The notes: a model not told the origin generated them from the sequence alone. A DNA stretch of 64,000 bases from JAJPKK01 sp035311445 (GCA_035311445.1 DATGCX010000027.1:10815-74814), one strand, 5' to 3'. Positions 1 through 10,500 are shown, counted from the stretch's first letter. Numbers and translations: made by a program.

Positions 1-398
1 GAAAGGGAGCCCGGACGGCGATCGAGCAGATGACCAATTCCGAGCAGCGCGATGATCTGGGCAAACTGGCCGAAGCGCTGGGCCGCGGGCGTGAACCACC
101 AGCCATACAGGAGGTTCTGGCGCACGGTCAGGTGCGGGAACAGGCGCCCTTCCTGGAAAACGTAGCCGACCCGGCGGCGATGCATTGGCACAAATACGTT
201 GTGTTCTGTGTCGACGATGACCTCGCCGTCCAACGAGATGCGAGCGCGGTTGGGATGGATAAGGCCGCCAATGATGCTGACCAGCGACGTCTTGCCGGAA
301 CCGGATCGCCCAAACAGTGCCGTGACTCGGCCCTCACTCACAAATTGGGCCTTAAGATCGAACGAGCCGAGCCGATGCTGCACGTCGACTTCGATCAT
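1..398 (-). CDS. modC: Molybdate ABC transporter ATP-binding protein ModC (partial, runs off the left edge)
   Basis: The minus strand reads from an ATG at 396-398 to the window edge, giving about 132 residues of an ABC ATPase. A Walker A motif GRSGSGKTS lies near residues 30-38 and a Q-loop segment (VGYVFQEGRLFPHL) follows near residue 75; both are typical of ModC. The signature motif, Walker B and the C-terminal molybdate-binding domain lie outside the window. The start overlaps the modB stop (ATGA), which indicates translational coupling. ModC would energise molybdate import through ModB at the inner membrane. The ModC call rests mainly on the modA and modB neighbours. Confidence 0.9.
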   Translation of the reverse strand, partial: MIEVDVQHRLGSFDLKAQFVSEGRVTALFGRSGSGKTSLVSIIGGLIHPNRARISLDGEVIVDTEHNVFVPMHRRRVGYVFQEGRLFPHLTVRQNLLYGWWFTPAAQRFGQFAQIIALLGIGHLLDRRPGSL

Positions 399-1093
399 CC
401 CTCCACCCCGATACGCCGCCCAACAACGTAGCCGATTGCTTCGGAGGCCAGAAGAGCGGACATCGATACCGCGATCGCAATCACCGTAAGCCGGATGGCG
501 GCGAGGTCGCCGCCCGGAACCTGCGTGAACGTGTAGATGGCCGAAGGAAGCGTCTGAGTTTCGCCGGGGATATTCGATACGAAGGTGATTGTCGCGCCGA
601 ACTCTCCCATGGCTCGCGCAAATGAAAGGATCGTGCCGGCAATTATGCCCGGCAGGATCAGCGGCAGCGTCACCGTCACGAAAACCCATGCGGAGTTGGC
701 ACCGAGTGTCCCCGCCGCGTCCTCAAGCCCGCGGTCGATCGAGTCAATGGATAATTTGATCGCGCGGACCAAAAGTGGAAACCCCATCACGGCGCAGGCA
801 AGTGCTGCGCCGGTCCACCGGAAAGCAAACACTATTCCGAGATTGTCCGCGAGGAAGGCGCCGAGCAGTCCGCGCCTGCCGAACAACACGAGCAGCAGAT
901 AGCCCGTGACGACCGGCGGAAGGACCAGTGGCAGAAACACAATTCCGTTTAGAATCGACTTGCCCCAAAATTTCCCACGCGACAAGAGCATCGCGACGAA
1001 AAGCCCTGGCGGCAGGCTCGTCAGGGTGGCCCACACCGAAACCCGCAGGCTCAGTTCGACCGCGGCCTGTTCCTCGGGGGTCAGGGTGAGCAC
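395..1093 (-). CDS. modB: Molybdate ABC transporter permease ModB
   Basis: A 232-residue integral membrane protein with about five hydrophobic segments and the binding-protein-dependent permease loop (EAA-like stretch around RGLEDAAGTLGANSAW, where the ATPase docks). Its length and the LPLVLPPVVTGYLLL segment are typical of ModB. It would form the homodimeric channel for molybdate or tungstate. It sits between modA (11-bp gap) and modC (4-bp overlap), so the three genes form one minus-strand operon. No defect is seen. Confidence 0.93.
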   Translation of the reverse strand: MLTLTPEEQAAVELSLRVSVWATLTSLPPGLFVAMLLSRGKFWGKSILNGIVFLPLVLPPVVTGYLLLVLFGRRGLLGAFLADNLGIVFAFRWTGAALACAVMGFPLLVRAIKLSIDSIDRGLEDAAGTLGANSAWVFVTVTLPLILPGIIAGTILSFARAMGEFGATITFVSNIPGETQTLPSAIYTFTQVPGGDLAAIRLTVIAIAVSMSALLASEAIGYVVGRRIGVEG

Positions 1094-1104
1094 GGGGCTT
1101 TTCC

Positions 1105-1986
1105 TCAGTTCAGTGTCGTGAAGCCTTCCTTCTTGAAAACAGCGCGCGCCTGCGGCGACTTGAGCATCTCGACGAAGGCATACGCGTCCGGTTTCGTCGA
1201 AACGGCGGTAACGGCAATCGGATACGTGATGGGTGGATGCGTGTGCTCGGGGAACACTCCGACACGCACGACGCCTGCGTCCGAGACTGCATCGGATTCG
1301 TAGACGATCCCGAGCGGCGCCTCGCCGCGGGAGACCAGAAGAAGCGCGGCACGAACGTTCTCGGCTTGGGCGATACGGCCCTTGACCGATTCCCAGATGC
1401 CAAGCGCCTCAAGTGCGGCTCGACCGTATTTGCCCGCCGGCACTGCGTCAGTGTTGGCCATAGCGAGGCGCCCATTGGCAAGAAGTGAAGCTAGGGGGAA
1501 CCCCGTCACGATGTCAACCTGGAGGTTCGCCCCTTTTGGCGAAATGAGCACGAGGCGGTTGCCGACCAGATCCGAACGCGTCTCTGGCCTAACCAGCTTG
1601 CGTTGAGCGAGGAAGTCCATCCAATCCTCATCGGCAGAGATGAACACGTCGGCCGGTGCTCCCTGCTCGATCTGCTTGGCGAGCGCGGAGCTGGCGGCGT
1701 ACGAAATTGTGGCTCGTTTGCCCGTGCGCTCATGCCACTGCGTGTTGATCTCATCGACAGCGGTCTTGAGGCTCGCTGCTGCGAACACCAGCAAGTTCGG
1801 ACGCTGCGCCTGAGCGGGTCCAGGGCGGCTGGCACAGATCAGGATGAGCAGTGTCACGCAGAATAAGAGCGTTTTTCCGATCCAGGTGCGAAAGCTTTTG
1901 GGCGCAGGGTCAATTTCCTTGCTCCCATGGTCAGGCGCTCGGTCCGGGGGCCCCTCCGGCCGGATGATCTCGTTTTGCAACAGCAT
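1105..1986 (-). CDS. modA: Molybdate ABC transporter periplasmic binding protein ModA
   Basis: About 293 residues from the ATG at 1984-1986; a TTG three codons upstream is possible, and the ribosome site for either is weak. The protein has an unusually long N-terminus of about 35 residues before a hydrophobic export segment ending at GPAQAQ. The mature part begins NLLVFAAASLKTAVDEI, the classic ModA opening with the oxyanion-binding Ala-Ser-Leu, and continues with YAASSALAKQIEQGAPADVF. It should capture molybdate in the periplasm and deliver it to ModBC. It is the first gene of the modABC operon, and two short palindromes lie just upstream. Confidence 0.92.
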   Translation of the reverse strand: MLLQNEIIRPEGPPDRAPDHGSKEIDPAPKSFRTWIGKTLLFCVTLLILICASRPGPAQAQRPNLLVFAAASLKTAVDEINTQWHERTGKRATISYAASSALAKQIEQGAPADVFISADEDWMDFLAQRKLVRPETRSDLVGNRLVLISPKGANLQVDIVTGFPLASLLANGRLAMANTDAVPAGKYGRAALEALGIWESVKGRIAQAENVRAALLLVSRGEAPLGIVYESDAVSDAGVVRVGVFPEHTHPPITYPIAVTAVSTKPDAYAFVEMLKSPQARAVFKKEGFTTLN

Positions 1987-1996
1987 GGATGGCAAA

Positions 1997-2030
1997 CTTT
2001 CGCGAAAGCTAAACGTTACTCATGCATGAG
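1997..2030. promoter_or_regulatory. Two tandem 12-bp palindromes upstream of modA
   Basis: CTTTCGCGAAAG (1997-2008) and CTCATGCATGAG (2019-2030) are each perfect palindromes, separated by 10 bp, in the space between modA and the divergent gene at 2088. They do not match the published ModE box closely. They could be an operator for a molybdate-responsive or other regulator; this is inference. Confidence 0.3.
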
Positions 2031-2087
2031 GGTTCCAACCCCCATATGTGGTGGCTCGGCAATGGTAACATTTAGAAGAACTCAGGG

Positions 2088-2990
2088 ATGATCGCTCATA
2101 ATGGACCGCCCGCCGGCATCCAGTATCGTGTGATCGGCACAGACGGTGTCGAGCGGGACATGGCGGGCCTGCCCGACTGGATCGCGGCCATTCGGTCCGA
2201 CGCAGTGGAAGGTGGGTGTCTATTCCTAGACGGTGAGACGGCGCGCTGGCGGCCAGTGTCGCACCTGGACGTTTTCAATAAGGCTATACAAGCAGTCGAC
2301 ATCGAAGCGAGAGGCGGGAAATTCCGACACGAAGCGGTGGACTTAGAGAGTTGCCCATCGGCGCTCCAGGATCCGGTCTCCGATTCAGAAAGCTTCACGA
2401 AGCAGGCGCGGAACTCCATGCTGCTCTGGGGGGTGTCGGCTGCGGTCGTGCTCGTTGCGCTGGCGGCCTGGTCTGCAGGCCCCGGTTTGCAGGCTACCGT
2501 CGAAGCGTTTATCCGCCAGATTCCGAAGCCGGCTCTGATCGCGGGAGCGGCCGTGCTCTTCGTCCTTCTGGCGGAAGAGTTTTACTGGTTTGCCGTGATT
2601 CTGGTCGGAGTGAGGAGCACAGGCGCTACGCGTCGCTTTGCGCTGCAGGTTCTATCGTTACTGACCACCGGCCTGCTGCTCTATGTCGCGTTCGCATTCT
2701 TGTCGGCCGAGGGCTTTCAGCGCAGTTTTCTACGTTTCTTTGCCAGCAACGTCGCAATTGTTGGCGTTGTCTACGCGGTCTCACTGTTCCTCTGGTCAAT
2801 CCCTCTGTTCCGGGGGACGGATGCGACGCCTGCCAGGAAGGCGCTTGCCAGCACCGTCGCCTCCGCAATGGTGGCCGGCACGCTTTACATGGCGGTAGTG
2901 CCATCTGTTCGAAACGAAGCGGCCCCAACACCAACTCGGACGGCGCCGCGGCCGTCGGGCGCGACGATGCCATCGCCACTACCGGGCTGA
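2088..2990 (+). CDS. Hypothetical membrane protein with an N-terminal GYF_2-like region
   Basis: A 300-residue protein. Residues about 10-60 form a soluble domain in which a small residue pattern and W-R-P-V near the end recall the GYF_2/DUF4339 fold found before membrane domains in bacteria. From residue about 108 there are five hydrophobic segments (around 108-128, 148-175, 183-205, 217-238, 250-268) and a short Pro/Thr-rich tail. It lies 104 bp upstream of the efflux adaptor gene on the same strand, so co-transcription is possible but not shown. No enzymatic motif was recognised and the function is unknown. Confidence 0.7.
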   Translation: MIAHNGPPAGIQYRVIGTDGVERDMAGLPDWIAAIRSDAVEGGCLFLDGETARWRPVSHLDVFNKAIQAVDIEARGGKFRHEAVDLESCPSALQDPVSDSESFTKQARNSMLLWGVSAAVVLVALAAWSAGPGLQATVEAFIRQIPKPALIAGAAVLFVLLAEEFYWFAVILVGVRSTGATRRFALQVLSLLTTGLLLYVAFAFLSAEGFQRSFLRFFASNVAIVGVVYAVSLFLWSIPLFRGTDATPARKALASTVASAMVAGTLYMAVVPSVRNEAAPTPTRTAPRPSGATMPSPLPG

Positions 2991-3094
2991 TAGAGCGCCC
3001 CCGGCCCGCTGGGACAGATGCCGTCGGTCGGACTTGCTCTTGCTGAAATTTCAGGGCGGAATCATATGATGAAGCGCAAGTAGTCGGTGAACCC

Positions 3095-4393
3095 ATGCTG
3101 ACCGCGATCCGTATCGGGGGCGTTCTCTTGGTAATGGCCGCCGCGGCTTGGTGGTACACTCATGATCAGGCCGCGGAGAACCGTTTGCGCGCCGATACCG
3201 ACATAGCGAGCGCCTTTCGTGGTGGGGGCGGAGGCGGCGGTGGTGGCGGCGGTGGCGGAGGCGGCGGTGGTCGCGGCAGAAACCGCGCCGGCGGCGGGCC
3301 GGTTGTGGTGACTACGGCTCCGGTGGCCCGTGAGGATGTGCCGGTTAATGTCGCTGGCATCGGGACAGTCGAGGCTTTCAACACCGTCACCGTGAGGGCG
3401 AGGGTTGACGGTCTGCTCGAGAAGGTCGCCTTCACGGAAGGCCAGGAGGTCGAGGCCGGTGATCTACTGGCGCAGATCGACCCGCGACCCTACGAGGCAA
3501 AGCTCAGCCAAGTCCAAGGCATGAAGAAGCGCGATGAGGCACAACTCGCCAACACGAAACTCAACCTGGACAGAGCCGTGAAGCTTGGCTCGTATGCAAC
3601 CCAGCAAACCGTGGACAACGAGCGTGCGCAGGTCAGCCAGCTCGAAGCAGCGCTGCAGACGGACCAGGCCAACATTGACGCAGCCGCTTTGGAACTCGAA
3701 TACACCAGTGTCCGGGCGCCAATTTCCGGGCGCACCGGGGTGCGGCTCATTGATGCAGGCAACTTTGTTCGCTCGCGCGAATCGAGCGGCATAGTCGTGA
3801 TCACGCAGTTGGAACCGATTTCCGTCTCGTTTTCGCTACCGCAGCAATATCTTGGAACTGTGAATCAAGCGCTTGCCAAAGGGAAAGTCCTCGTGATGGC
3901 GCTCGATGCGGATGGAAAGACACTGTTGGCGGAGGGCGTCCTTACAGTTCTCGACAACCGCATCGATCCGCAGACTGGCACGATCAGACTTAAAGCCACG
4001 TTCGACAATGCCGATCGCAAGCTGTGGCCGGGGCAGTTCGTCAACGTTCGCGTCCGGCTTGACACCGTCAAGGATGGCACGGTCGTACCGAGTGCGGCCG
4101 TCCAGCGCAATTCCGACGGCAATTTTGCCTATGTGGTCGCTTCAGATAATCGGGTCGAGATGCGGCCAATCCGGATCGGCCAGATCGATGGCGGCTTGGC
4201 ACTCGTCGAATCCGGCCTCGAACCCGGTCAGAAAGTCGTCGTCACCAGCCAGGAGCAACTCCGGCCGGGTGCGAGTGTGATTCCGACTGACGCCACAGCC
4301 AATGCTGCAGAAGGCGCCTCCAGCCCCCAGATCACATCCCCAAGGCGCCCACCAGAGGCGGCGCCGAACCGGCAGCGCCGACCGCCGCCATGA
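3095..4393 (+). CDS. mdtA: RND efflux periplasmic adaptor, MdtA-like
   Basis: A 432-residue membrane fusion protein. An N-terminal hydrophobic anchor (residues 5-22) is followed by a Gly-rich linker, a lipoyl/barrel-sandwich half (VRARVDGLLEKVAFTEGQEV), an alpha-hairpin (about 115-190), the second lipoyl half (LEYTSVRAPISGRTGVRLID) and a beta-barrel, with a Pro-rich tail. It would link the inner-membrane RND pumps encoded next to an outer-membrane channel; no TolC-like gene is in the window. Its stop overlaps the start of the next gene (ATGA), which shows one operon. The linker has 17 consecutive glycines (residues 43-59), far more than is usual. The family assignment is secure and the substrate is unknown. 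Confidence 0.92.
   Translation: MLTAIRIGGVLLVMAAAAWWYTHDQAAENRLRADTDIASAFRGGGGGGGGGGGGGGGGGRGRNRAGGGPVVVTTAPVAREDVPVNVAGIGTVEAFNTVTVRARVDGLLEKVAFTEGQEVEAGDLLAQIDPRPYEAKLSQVQGMKKRDEAQLANTKLNLDRAVKLGSYATQQTVDNERAQVSQLEAALQTDQANIDAAALELEYTSVRAPISGRTGVRLIDAGNFVRSRESSGIVVITQLEPISVSFSLPQQYLGTVNQALAKGKVLVMALDADGKTLLAEGVLTVLDNRIDPQTGTIRLKATFDNADRKLWPGQFVNVRVRLDTVKDGTVVPSAAVQRNSDGNFAYVVASDNRVEMRPIRIGQIDGGLALVESGLEPGQKVVVTSQEQLRPGASVIPTDATANAAEGASSPQITSPRRPPEAAPNRQRRPPP
3221..3271 (+). repeat. GGN trinucleotide tract encoding 17 glycines
   Basis: Seventeen consecutive GGN codons (mostly GGC and GGT with some GGA and one GGG) lie directly after the membrane anchor of the MdtA-like adaptor. Such tracts are prone to length change in multiples of three, which would only alter the linker length. 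Confidence 0.9.
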
Positions 4394-7300
4394 GCGTATC
4401 TGCGCCCTTCATCGCCCGTCCAGTTGCCACGTCGTTGTTAAGCCTCGCGGTGCTTATTGCCGGGGGGCTTGGATTTCGCTTGCTTCCGGTCTCCTCGCTG
4501 CCCGAGATCGACTTCCCAAGCGTCCAGGTCTCGACACAGCTTCCTGGTGCAGGCCCGGATACGATGGCCTCGCTGGTCACGACGCCTCTGGAGCAGCAGT
4601 TAGGACAGATCGCAGGCCTTTCGCTGATGACCTCGACGAGTTCTTTCGGGATCAGCGTGATCACGATGCAATTCGTCCTCGATCGGGATATCGACGCCAT
4701 CGGACAGGATGTGCAGGCGGCGATAAATGCCGCCGGGGCATCGCTACCGAGCGGACTTCCTTACCCGCCTGTGTACAAGAAGGTGAACCCGGCGGACCAG
4801 CCGATTCTGATCCTGGCCCTCACGTCCGATACACAGCCGATCACGAAAGTCCAAGACATCGCCGATACGGTGCTGGCCCAGAAACTGAGCGAAGTGACCG
4901 GCGTCGGGGCGGTGATGATCCAGGGCGGGCAGAAACCCGCGGTGCGAATCCAGGTCAATCCGGTCCAACTCGCCGCGTATGACCTAAGCCTGGAACAGGT
5001 CCGCAGCGTCCTGAGTCGCACCAACGTCGACCAGCCGAAGGGCAGCTTCGATGGGCCCCACCAGGCATTCATGATCGGGGCCAATGACCAGATCCTGGCG
5101 CCCGAAGCCTATGCGGACGTGATCCTCGCGTACCGCAACGGCGCCCCCGTCCGTGTGCGCGATGTTGGTACGGCAATCCACGGAGCCGAGAACGCGAAAG
5201 TCGGCGCCTGGTTCAACGGGCGACCGGCCGTTATCCTCGACATCCAGCGCCAGCCTGGGAACAACATCATTCAGACGGTCAACCGGGTTCGGGAGCTTCT
5301 ACCACGACTGCGGGCGGCCCTGCCGCCGGAGATCCGGTTGACGGTCCTGAGCGATCGCACTGAGACGATCCGGGCAAGCATCGCCGATGTCGAATTCACG
5401 CTCATGCTCACTGTCGCGCTTGTGGTGCTTGTGATCTTCCTGTTCCTTCGCCGCTTCTGGGTAACGGTTATCCCGAGCGTTGCGATACCGCTGTCGATCA
5501 TCGGCACGTTTGGCATCATGTATCTGGCTGGGTTCGGCCTCGACAACCTCTCCCTCATGGCGCTCACCGTCGCGGCCGGTTTCCTCGTCGATGACGCCAT
5601 CGTCATGATTGAGAATATCGTGCGCCGTATCGAGGCTGGAGAGGCGCCGCTGGAGGCCGCCTACAAAGGTGCACAGCAGATCGGATTTACCATCGTCTCC
5701 CTGACGGTGTCGATCATTGCGGTGTTCATCCCGCTGCTGTTCATGCCCGGCATCGTCGGCCGATTGTTCCGGGAGTTCTCGCTGACGTTGTCGGTCACCA
5801 TCGTCGTGTCAGCCATCGTATCGCTGACGCTTACCCCGATGATGTGCGGGCGCCTTTTGCGCAGGGAGCGGGACCTGCGCCGCAATGACTTCCTGCGTGT
5901 CTCCGAGCAGGTGTTCACAACGAGTCTCGCGCTCTATGAGCGGAGCCTCGCATGGGTGATGCAGCGGGGGGTGGCGACGCTCGCGGTCGTATTGGCGACG
6001 CTAGTCGCTACCATCATCCTTTACGTGGTGGTACCTAAGGGTTTCCTGCCCGTCCAGGACACCGGTGTGATCGTTGCGACGACCGATGCGGAGCCTGGCA
6101 TTTCGTTTCACAAGATGGTGCAGCTACAGGCCAGAGCCGCCGAGATTGCCCGCCGCGATCCAGAAGTTGCCGGGATCGATTCGTTCGTGGGCGTCGGACT
6201 CGTGAATTCGACACCGAACACCGGGCGCATGACCATCGTGCTCAAACGCCGCGACCGGAGGACCGGCACGGCCGCCGAAATCGCGCGCAGGCTCCGCACC
6301 GCGATGGCGGAGGTGCAGGGTCTCTCGATCTACTTCCAGCCAGCGCCCGAGATTCAGATCGGCACGCGCAGCAGTCGGACCCAGTACCAATACATTCTTG
6401 TTGACGCCAACCCGACGGAGTTGGCCGAATGGGCATCACGGCTGCTCGAAAGACTGCGCTCGACGCCATCGATCCAGAACATCGCGAGCGACCAACAAAC
6501 GGGCGGCCTTGCTGCCGACGTGGTCATTGACCGTGATAAGGCCGGCCGCCTCGGGGTGCTTCCTCAGACAATCGACGATACGCTTTACGACGCCTTTGGG
6601 CAGCGCCAAGTCTCAACCATCTACACGCAGCAGAACCAATACCACGTCATTCTGGAGGTGACGCCGGAGTTCCAGCTCGACCCAGCCGATCTGGCCCGCC
6701 TTTACGTGCCGTCGAGCCAAGGCGTGCAGGTCCCGCTCGAAAGCTTCGCCGCGGTGAAACTCGGGAACGCTCCGCTTGCTATCACGCATCAAGGCCTTTT
6801 TTCGTCGGTCACACTCTCCTTCGATCCGGCACCAGGCGTCTCACTCGGGCGGGCGGTGCAGGCCGTGCGTGGAGCCGAGGAGGCCATTGGTATGCCCGAT
6901 TCCGTCATAGGTTCGTTCGCCGGCGAGGCTGCCGAGTTCCAGGCCTCACTGGTAAACGAGGTCTGGCTGATCCTCGCCGCGGTGGTCGCCGTCTACATCG
7001 TGCTCGGAGTGCTCTACGAGAGCACCATCCACCCGATTACGATCCTGTCGACCTTACCTTCAGCGGGAATCGGCGCCTTGATCGCGCTCATGATCACCGG
7101 CAACGACCTATCGCTAATCGCGGTGATCGCTATCATACTCCTCATAGGGATCGTTAAGAAGAACGCGATCATCATGATCGATTTCGCGCTTGACGCTGAG
7201 CGTACGCAAGGGTTGCGGCCGGAGCAAGCGATCTTCGATGCCTCACTGAAGCGCTTTCGCCCAATCATGATGACCACGATGGCGGCTCTCCTTGGGTCCG

Positions 7301-7488
7301 TTCCGCTCGCGCTCGGCACCGGTCCGGGATCGGAGCTGCGCCGCCCGCTTGGTATAGCCCTCATCGGCGGCCTGCTGCTCAGCCAATTCCTGACGCTCTA
7401 CACGACGCCGGTAATTTATGTCGCGCTCGACCGCGTCCAGGCGCTGCTTCGTGATCGCATGCGGATGGCGCTGGAGGCTGCAGAATGA
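4390..7488 (+). CDS. mdtB: RND multidrug efflux permease, MdtB-like
   Basis: A 1032-residue inner-membrane proton-driven transporter of the HAE1/AcrB family, close to the usual length. It has an N-terminal helix (residues 12-30), a large periplasmic porter domain, a helix cluster near 335-490, a second periplasmic domain and a last helix cluster near 860-1020. The proton-relay Asp-Asp pair in TM4 is present (GFLVDDAIVMIEN), and the C-terminal half contains GIVKKNAIIMIDF. It starts at the ATGA overlap with the adaptor gene. Two different RND permeases in tandem after one adaptor is the MdtABC arrangement, where a B2C heterotrimer is known in E. coli. Confidence 0.93.
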   Translation: MSVSAPFIARPVATSLLSLAVLIAGGLGFRLLPVSSLPEIDFPSVQVSTQLPGAGPDTMASLVTTPLEQQLGQIAGLSLMTSTSSFGISVITMQFVLDRDIDAIGQDVQAAINAAGASLPSGLPYPPVYKKVNPADQPILILALTSDTQPITKVQDIADTVLAQKLSEVTGVGAVMIQGGQKPAVRIQVNPVQLAAYDLSLEQVRSVLSRTNVDQPKGSFDGPHQAFMIGANDQILAPEAYADVILAYRNGAPVRVRDVGTAIHGAENAKVGAWFNGRPAVILDIQRQPGNNIIQTVNRVRELLPRLRAALPPEIRLTVLSDRTETIRASIADVEFTLMLTVALVVLVIFLFLRRFWVTVIPSVAIPLSIIGTFGIMYLAGFGLDNLSLMALTVAAGFLVDDAIVMIENIVRRIEAGEAPLEAAYKGAQQIGFTIVSLTVSIIAVFIPLLFMPGIVGRLFREFSLTLSVTIVVSAIVSLTLTPMMCGRLLRRERDLRRNDFLRVSEQVFTTSLALYERSLAWVMQRGVATLAVVLATLVATIILYVVVPKGFLPVQDTGVIVATTDAEPGISFHKMVQLQARAAEIARRDPEVAGIDSFVGVGLVNSTPNTGRMTIVLKRRDRRTGTAAEIARRLRTAMAEVQGLSIYFQPAPEIQIGTRSSRTQYQYILVDANPTELAEWASRLLERLRSTPSIQNIASDQQTGGLAADVVIDRDKAGRLGVLPQTIDDTLYDAFGQRQVSTIYTQQNQYHVILEVTPEFQLDPADLARLYVPSSQGVQVPLESFAAVKLGNAPLAITHQGLFSSVTLSFDPAPGVSLGRAVQAVRGAEEAIGMPDSVIGSFAGEAAEFQASLVNEVWLILAAVVAVYIVLGVLYESTIHPITILSTLPSAGIGALIALMITGNDLSLIAVIAIILLIGIVKKNAIIMIDFALDAERTQGLRPEQAIFDASLKRFRPIMMTTMAALLGSVPLALGTGPGSELRRPLGIALIGGLLLSQFLTLYTTPVIYVALDRVQALLRDRMRMALEAAE

Positions 7489-7512
7489 GCTAGCTGCGGG
7501 CCCAACTTGGTC

Positions 7513-7516
7513 GGAG
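7513..7516 (+). promoter_or_regulatory. Ribosome binding site that sets a GTG start for the MdtC-like gene
   Basis: GGAG lies 6 nt before GTG at 7523. The longer open frame from 7418 would overlap mdtB by 71 bp and adds 35 residues with no family similarity, so the GTG start is preferred. Confidence 0.6.
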
Positions 7517-7522
7517 TTCATC

Positions 7523-10500
7523 GTGGGCTATCTTGAGATATGTCTGCGGCGACCAGTCGGCATCAGCCTGTTGATGCTGGCACTGCTGCTGAGCGGCGCA
7601 CTCGCGTTCCGGTTCCTTCCCGTGGCGTCCCTGCCGCGGGTTGACTACCCAACTATTATGGTGACCGCGGAGCTTCCCGGCGCCGAGCCGCAAACAATGG
7701 CCACCGCTGTCGCCGCGCCGCTGGAGCGACGGATCGGACAGATCGCCGGCATCACCGAACTCACCAGCACGAGCCTTCTCGGCATCACTACCGTCGTTGC
7801 TCAGTTCGAGCTGAACCGCCCCATCAATGCAGCCGCTCGCGACGTACAAGCGGCGATCAACGCGGCGGCGCCCGACCTTCCGACCGGCATGTCGCGCCCG
7901 CCAACGTGGCGCAAGAATAACCCCTCGGCAGCGCCGGTTCTGATCCTGGCGCTGACGTCCACTGCGCTGCCATCGGGCCAGGTCTACGAGGCGGCGGAGA
8001 CAATTCTGGCGCAACAGCTCTCGCAGCTGGACGGCGTCGGGCAAGTCACGGTCAACGGCTCCGAGAAGCCAGCGGTGCGCGTACAAGTCAATCCCGCTGC
8101 GCTTGCCTCGATGGGACTCGGTCTTGAGAACGTACGGGCCGCTCTGAACGCCGTCAACGCGACAGGCCCCAAGGGCCGTATAGAGGCGCCGGACGGCTCT
8201 TATGTCATCCGCGTCAATGATCAGATGCGCAAGGCGGATGAATACAAATCGGTGATCGTCGGCACCCGCCACGGCACGCCTGTCCGGCTCGATGCGGTCG
8301 CCTCGGTGGTCGATAGCGTGGAGAACGTCCGCACCTCCGGGTGGTTCAACAATCAGCCGGCGGTGCTGGTTTTTGTTTTCAAGGAGGTCAATGCCAACGT
8401 AATCGAGACGGTGGACCGCATCCACGCACTCCTTCCTGTACTGCAAGCTTGGCTTCCCCCGGCCGTTGATGTGTCGGTGATGACCGACCGTTCGGAAACG
8501 ATCCGCGCCAGCGTGCACGAAATAGAACTCTGTCTCGTGATCAGCCTCGGACTTATCGTAACCACGGTATTCGTGTTCCTGCGGCGGCTCTGGGCCACGC
8601 TGGCGGCGGCAGTTACCATCCCGTTGTCGATTGCTGGCACTTTTGCAGCGATGTACTTGCTCGGCTACAGCGTCGACAATCTGTCGCTGATGGCGCTCAC
8701 GGTAGCGACGGGCTTCATCGTCGATGACGCCATCGTGGTCATTGAAGCAATCAGCCGCCGGATGGGTGGCGGCGTGTCGCCATTCCAAGCAGCCCGCCAC
8801 GCGGCGCACCAAATCGGTTTCACCGTGATCTCGATCAGCGTGTCCCTGATCGCCGCCTTGATACCGCTCTTGTTCATGGCGGGCATGATCGGGCGGCTAT
8901 TTCGCGAGTTTGCCGCCACGCTGGCGCTCGCCATAGCTGTCTCCGCCGTGGTGTCCCTGACATTGATCCCGGTCATGGGCGCCCATCTCGGGCATGCACG
9001 CAGGGCAAGAGAGCCTCCACTGGAATTGATTTTCCGCAAACTGCTCGCCGGCTACGAAAAGGCTCTCGTCTTCGTCCTGCACCATCGCAGCGCCACTCTC
9101 GCGATGATGGGGGCGACCGTCCTCGCCACCGTCGTTCTCTGGATTCAAGTGCCAAAGGGTTTTTTTCCCGAGCAGGACACCGGCGGGATTGTTGCCATCG
9201 CCGAAGCGCCGATGACCGTTTCGTTCCAAGCCATGAGTGAGCGGGTACAGGCTCTCATGAGAGTCCTCCTCAACGATCCGGCGGTGGCAAGGGTGGGGAG
9301 CTACACGGGGCAGTCAGGGGGCACTCCAAACCAGGCCCGCATCTTTATCGCCTTAAGGCCGCTTGCCGAGCGTGGCCTCGACACAGACCGGATAATCACC
9401 CGGCTACGGCGGGCGACGCGCGAGGTGCAGGGCGTTGCGCTTTACATGGTACCTGTCCAGGACGTGCGAGTCGGCGGCCGGATTTCGAAATCACAATATC
9501 AGTACACCATCACCGGACCGGATCTAGGTGAACTCGAGACCTGGGCCGGACGCCTCGTAGAGCACCTGAAAGACTTCCCTGATCTGCGCGACGTTACCAC
9601 GGATCTCGAAGTCGGCGCCTTACAGGCGATGCTCGTCATCGATCGCGACGCGGCCGCGCGGCTGCAGGTGGCGCCCCATGACATCGACCAGACTCTTTAT
9701 GATGCGTTTGGACAACGTCTTGTGTCGTCGATCTATGCTGCTCATTACACGTACCACGTCGTCCTTGAGGCGACTCCAGAGCTGCAGGAGGACCCTTCAT
9801 CGTTGACGAAGGTCTACGTGGCCGGGCCGGGCGGCAAACAGGTCCCGCTGGCGAGCGTTGTCCGGGTCGAGCATGGAGTTCAAATGAGTGCCGTCGCCCA
9901 TCAAGGACAAGCTCCGGCGGTGACGCTGACCTTCTCGATGCAACCGGGACTCCCGATCCAGCGCGGTACTGAAATCGTCGAGCAGGCAATGCGTGAACTC
10001 GGCGCGCCGAGCAGCGTCCACGGGAGCTTTCAAGGTAACGCACGAGCATTTACCGAGTCCCTCGCTACCCAGCCCATGCTGATCGCGGTAGCGCTTCTTG
10101 CCGTGTACATCATGCTCGGCGTGCTCTACGAGAGCACTATACATCCGGTGACGATCCTGTCGACCCTCCCGTCCGCCGGGATCGGCGCCATCCTGGCGCT
10201 CTGGGCGGCCGGGCGCCCACTCGATCTCATTGGGGTGGTCGGCATCATCCTGCTCATCGGCATCGTTAAGAAGAATGCAATCATGTTGGTTGATTACGCG
10301 CTCGTGGCCGAGCGCGAGCACGGCCGCTCGCCGGACCAGGCAATCTTCGAGGCGTGCATTCTGCGATTTCGCCCCATCCTGATGACGACCCTTACGGCGA
10401 TTCTCGGGGCGGTACCGCTGGCACTTGGGACCGGCATCGGATCTGAACTTCGCCAGCCGCTCGGCGTGTCGATCATCGGGGGGCTGGTGGTGAGCCAGCT

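Noticed and set aside
7490..8812. 440-codon open frame on the minus strand
   Set aside because: Antisense to the MdtC-like permease, rich in His and Arg, with no recognisable product.
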